From the NCBI GenBank assembly GCA_024291935.2, contig CM044310.1, forward strand, positions 114,710,213 through 114,774,212: DNA of 64,000 nucleotides. Direction: 5' to 3'. This stretch comes from Okapia johnstoni. Lineage: Eukaryota > Chordata > Mammalia > Artiodactyla > Giraffidae. Of the stretch, positions 61,539 to 64,000 are shown piece after piece (within the stretch, counting starts at the first letter, position 1; each line of letters begins with the position of its first letter). Below the pieces are notes generated by a model. The model did no database searches, was not told the DNA's origin, and saw only the letters and a program-made list of their open reading frames with translations. A program made the position numbers and the translations under genes.

Positions 61539-61692
61539 CGCCTGCTCCTGCTCTGTGGCCACGGAGCTTCTCTCCTCTCCTTCCTCCTTAATTATCTGCA
61601 TGTGGCCCCCTCTGCCCCTCCTCTCCCCCTTGGCTCAGCATCCCCGCCAAAGAAACCACCACTCGGAATGTGGAGCGCGGAAAGGGTCAGGT

Positions 61693-61698
61693 TTTAAT
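61693..61698 (-). terminator. TMEM160: TMEM160 poly(A) signal ATTAAA, - strand
   Basis: The + strand TTTAAT reads ATTAAA on the - strand, 53 bp after the TMEM160 stop. Confidence 0.65.
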
Positions 61699-61750
61699 GT
61701 CCCAGTCCTCTGGGCTGGGCTGGCCAGCGCCCGGCCCAGTTCCCCGCGGC

Positions 61751-62018
61751 TCACTCAGGTGGAGGCCGGCCGGCCTCATCGGGCCCTTCGGGCGCCGCGG
61801 TTCCATCATCCTCGGGTACCAGTTCTACGTCCAGCTCCAGCTCGCCCATGTAGAGGCCGACGGCACAAGCCCAGAGCAGGCCGGCGGCCAGCACGGCCCC
61901 CACGCCTGCAGCCGCGCCCCCCCCACCGAGAGCTGCATGGGCCCCCGCAGCGCCGCCAGGCCCACCACGTAGGAGGCGCCACCCCACACCACACACAGGC
62001 CGCCCAGCAGGAAGAAGC
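61751..62018 (-). CDS. TMEM160: TMEM160 exon 3 (last), with a frame break
   Basis: The acceptor is TCCCACAG. It carries the second and third hydrophobic segments and an acidic end ([20 protein letters not shown]). Between them the reading frame changes at 61917-61924. The exon is 268 nt, two more than a multiple of three after the split Gly codon. Confidence 0.9.
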
Positions 62019-64000
62019 CTGTGGGACAGAGAGGGGGACCAGGGTCAGAGAGCCCGATCCTGGGGACCCAGGCAGGTTGGGGGCCCGAGGTGGCCTTAGA
62101 AAGGGAATGGGGCGCACTCAAGGGCAGGGTGAGGGATAGTACAGAGGCAAGGTCAGGGACATGAGAGGGAATGCGGGGGGTGGCTAGGGCTTGGAGGGGG
62201 GAGGCCCGTCTGAGAGCAAAGATAAGATGGGAGTGGCAGGGGCAGGACAGCTGGGAGTGGGGGCAGCGTGAGAGGCTGAGACAGGGACCCCCATCCTTGT
62301 TGAGAAGTCAGATTGGAAAGGGCAAGGACCCACAGCCATGCCCTGAGCCACCCCCTCTGGTTGGTCCAGTGCCCATGAGGTAGGGATAGGAACAAAGTGG
62401 GGAGAAGGAGGACACTCACAAATGAAGGGAAGGCGCTTCTGGTGGGGGAAGCACGAGGGGTTCATTTACTCCGGGGGCGGGGGTGACGGGGTGGGGCAGG
62501 ACGGAGTCTAACTTGCGGGGTGTGGAGAGGTCTACACTCACCATAGGCAGCCTCCCGGCCCATGTCGCTCTGCATAAAGGAGATGACCCCGATGCCCGAT
62601 GCCAGGAGGCCATTGCGGAACCACGAGAGGAAGGCTGGGGGTGGTGGCAGGGCAGAAGAGTCAGCGTCAGCCCAAACCCTGCCCCCAACCCGCCAGCCCG
62701 GACAGTCCAACCGAGGGGCGCCTCTTCATCCGACCACCCTGTGCAGCCCTAAATCCCCACCTTGTCTTGGCGGGCCGGCTATCAAAGTCTACCCCCGAAA
62801 ACCCTCTCACGTCTCCATCTCCGAGTCCCTCCCCACCCCAAACTCTGCAACACCAAAGATACAAGACATGAGTTGGAGGAGGATCTAGGATCAAAATTGA
62901 AGAACCTGAATCTGAGGCCCTGATACTGGGAAAGACTGAGGGCAGGAAGAGAAGGGGGTGACAGAGGATGAGATGGTTGGATGGTATCACCGACTCAATG
63001 GACATGAGTTTGAGCAACCTCGGGAAGATGGTGAAGGACAGGGAAGCCTGGCCCGCTGGCAGTCCCATGGGGTCGCAAAGAGTCAGACATGATTGAGAGA
63101 CTGAACAACAACAACAAATCTGAGGACAGGAAGACCCCAAGAGGTCATCTGGGTCAACGTCGTTGCCACACGTGTATCCCCCATGGGCTGGCCCCGCCCC
63201 ACTTCTTTCTCAGATCCCCCAACAGTTATTCCCTTATTTTCCCAGGCCTCTCTCCAGCCTCCCCTTCAGCTTTCTGAAACCTCACTGTTAGCGGGTATGC
63301 TCCTCCTCGACGTCATTCGCATCCATTCAAGTCCCTGGTGTACCACTAGCGGGGACTGGTCGGGTTACAATCCCCGCCCCGTCCCATCCAGTACCTAGAA
63401 GACCTCCTCTCCAATCCGGACCTCCAACGCCCACGTGAACCCCCGCCCCCTGCAGCCAGGGGCACCACGCCCTCCAATCAGTCGAGAGCTTCTCTTCTAT
63501 TGGTTGTTCCCTCTTCCAATCCGGAACTTCCCTCCTCTTCTGTGGGGCTCTACGCTCCCGCCTTATGCAGAGTGGTCCCCTAACCTGAACTGGCCCCTCC
63601 AACCAGGCCCCCTCTTGCATTCAACTCCCCCGCCCACAGCCCTCTTTGGAAGCCTCTCCCATCTAGACAGCGCAGTTGGATAAGGCTCCCTGTCCTGGCC
63701 CGACCAACCTCTCCAGTTCCTACTGCACCTCATAAACCAGACCCACCGTCCCATCCGCAAGCCCTTCTGTGCGGACAGACTGCGCTCCTGCGGCCAGCCG
63801 CTTCCCTGTGCTTACACCGAAGCCCTTCTCCCTTCTAAGCTCTGGCCCCGTTTCCAGCAGAAATCCCACCCCCATCCGCCACTCGTGCGCGCGGGCAAGT
63901 TGGCTAGGCGGAACCCCGTTTCCCATCCAGGCTGACCCCAGCCCCAGCCCCAGCCCCAGACCTGTCTCGTGCGCCTTCCGGAGGAGCCAGGCGTCTGCGC
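61751..64000 (-). CDS. TMEM160: TMEM160, transmembrane protein 160, 5' end outside the window, frame broken in the last exon
   Basis: Small mammalian membrane protein (about 188 residues in human), reported in the inner mitochondrial membrane. Exons on the - strand are 64000-63962 (partial), 62634-62542 and 62018-61751. They encode [12 protein letters not shown], then [20 protein letters not shown] and [10 protein letters not shown], then [20 protein letters not shown] and [14 protein letters not shown]. After this the frame must shift to read [20 protein letters not shown] and [18 protein letters not shown], ending RPPPE and TGA at 61753-61751. The break sits in an eight-base homopolymer (+ strand C, 61917-61924). 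Six or nine bases would keep the frame. As written, translation runs into a 31-codon foreign tail and stops at 61825. It could be a sequence error, a variant or true decay; the rest is intact. Confidence 0.92.
62019..62541 (-). other. TMEM160: TMEM160 intron 2
   Basis: 523 bp, no recognised repeat, G-rich on the + strand. Confidence 0.8.
62542..62634 (-). CDS. TMEM160: TMEM160 exon 2
   Basis: It encodes [20 protein letters not shown] and [10 protein letters not shown], covering the first membrane segment. The acceptor is CCCCCAG and the donor GTGAGT. The phase fits both neighbours. Confidence 0.95.
62915..63117 (+). repeat. BovB 3' end, sense
   Basis: CTGATACTGGGAAAGACTGAG, GAGATGGTTGGATGGTATCAC, CAATGGACATGAGTTTGAGC and GTCGCAAAGAGTCAGACATG, with an AACAACAACAA end. 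Confidence 0.92.
63410..63530 (-). promoter_or_regulatory. TMEM160: CCAAT-box cluster in TMEM160 intron 1
   Basis: CCAAT at 63411-63415, 63474-63478 and 63516-63520, and ATTGG at 63499-63503. TCCAATCCGGA occurs twice (63410-63420 and 63515-63525), the second copy running into the ETS-type CCGGAACTTCC. It lies about 0.45 kb downstream of exon 1, so it may belong to the promoter CpG island. Confidence 0.45.
63962..64000 (-). CDS. TMEM160: TMEM160 exon 1, 3' part
   Basis: It encodes [12 protein letters not shown] and the first base of an Ala codon, then donor GTCTGG. It continues past the window edge. Confidence 0.88.

Larger units (their letters stand above)
62635..63961 (-). other. TMEM160: TMEM160 intron 1
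   Basis: It holds a BovB 3' end (62915-63117) and a C-rich stretch with four CCAAT boxes (63410-63525) near the upstream exon. Confidence 0.8.

Overview
This is a gene-sparse, repeat-rich mammalian window. Its SINEs and LINEs are those of a bovid ruminant: tRNA-Glu-derived Bov-tA/CHR SINEs, dimeric BOV-A2 elements, and BovB (RTE) LINE copies ending in the GTCGCAAAGAGT-type 3' module. The gene order ARHGAP35 - NPAS1 - TMEM160 is that of human 19q13.3, so cattle chromosome 18 or its equivalent in a close relative is expected. The sequence alone does not tell cattle from yak, bison, buffalo, sheep or goat.

Layout. Positions 1-15380 are an intron of ARHGAP35 (p190A RhoGAP, + strand). Four coding exons follow (15381-15458, 16971-17102, 23782-23887, 24619-24976). 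They encode the last 223 residues: most of the RhoGAP domain, starting just before its arginine finger, and the proline-rich tail. A 3' UTR of about 4.6 kb runs to an AATAAA at 29555. The large upstream coding exon lies outside the window. Positions 29581-43380 are intergenic and packed with SINEs and BovB ends, with two CTCF-like motifs between them.

NPAS1 (+ strand) has CpG-rich candidate 5' exons at about 43380-44830. Eleven coding exons between 44732 and 61447 join in frame into 587 codons plus stop, close to the 590 residues of the human protein. The order is bHLH, PAS-A, serine tract, PAS-B, then a proline/glutamate-rich tail. Its 8-kb second intron holds two blocks with TAATTA-type sites that look like regulatory elements. 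TMEM160 lies tail to tail on the - strand (exons at 61751-62018 and 62542-62634, and a partial exon at 63962-64000). Its last exon has a frame-breaking homopolymer.

The genes are neighbours and not an operon. ARHGAP35 turns off Rho in the cytoplasm, NPAS1 is a neuronal bHLH-PAS repressor in the nucleus, and TMEM160 is a small mitochondrial membrane protein. I found no undescribed multi-gene system. The points most worth checking are the TMEM160 frame break, the candidate NPAS1 intronic enhancers, a BovB end beside the NPAS1 CpG island, two perfect inverted repeats, and several insertions with intact target-site duplications.
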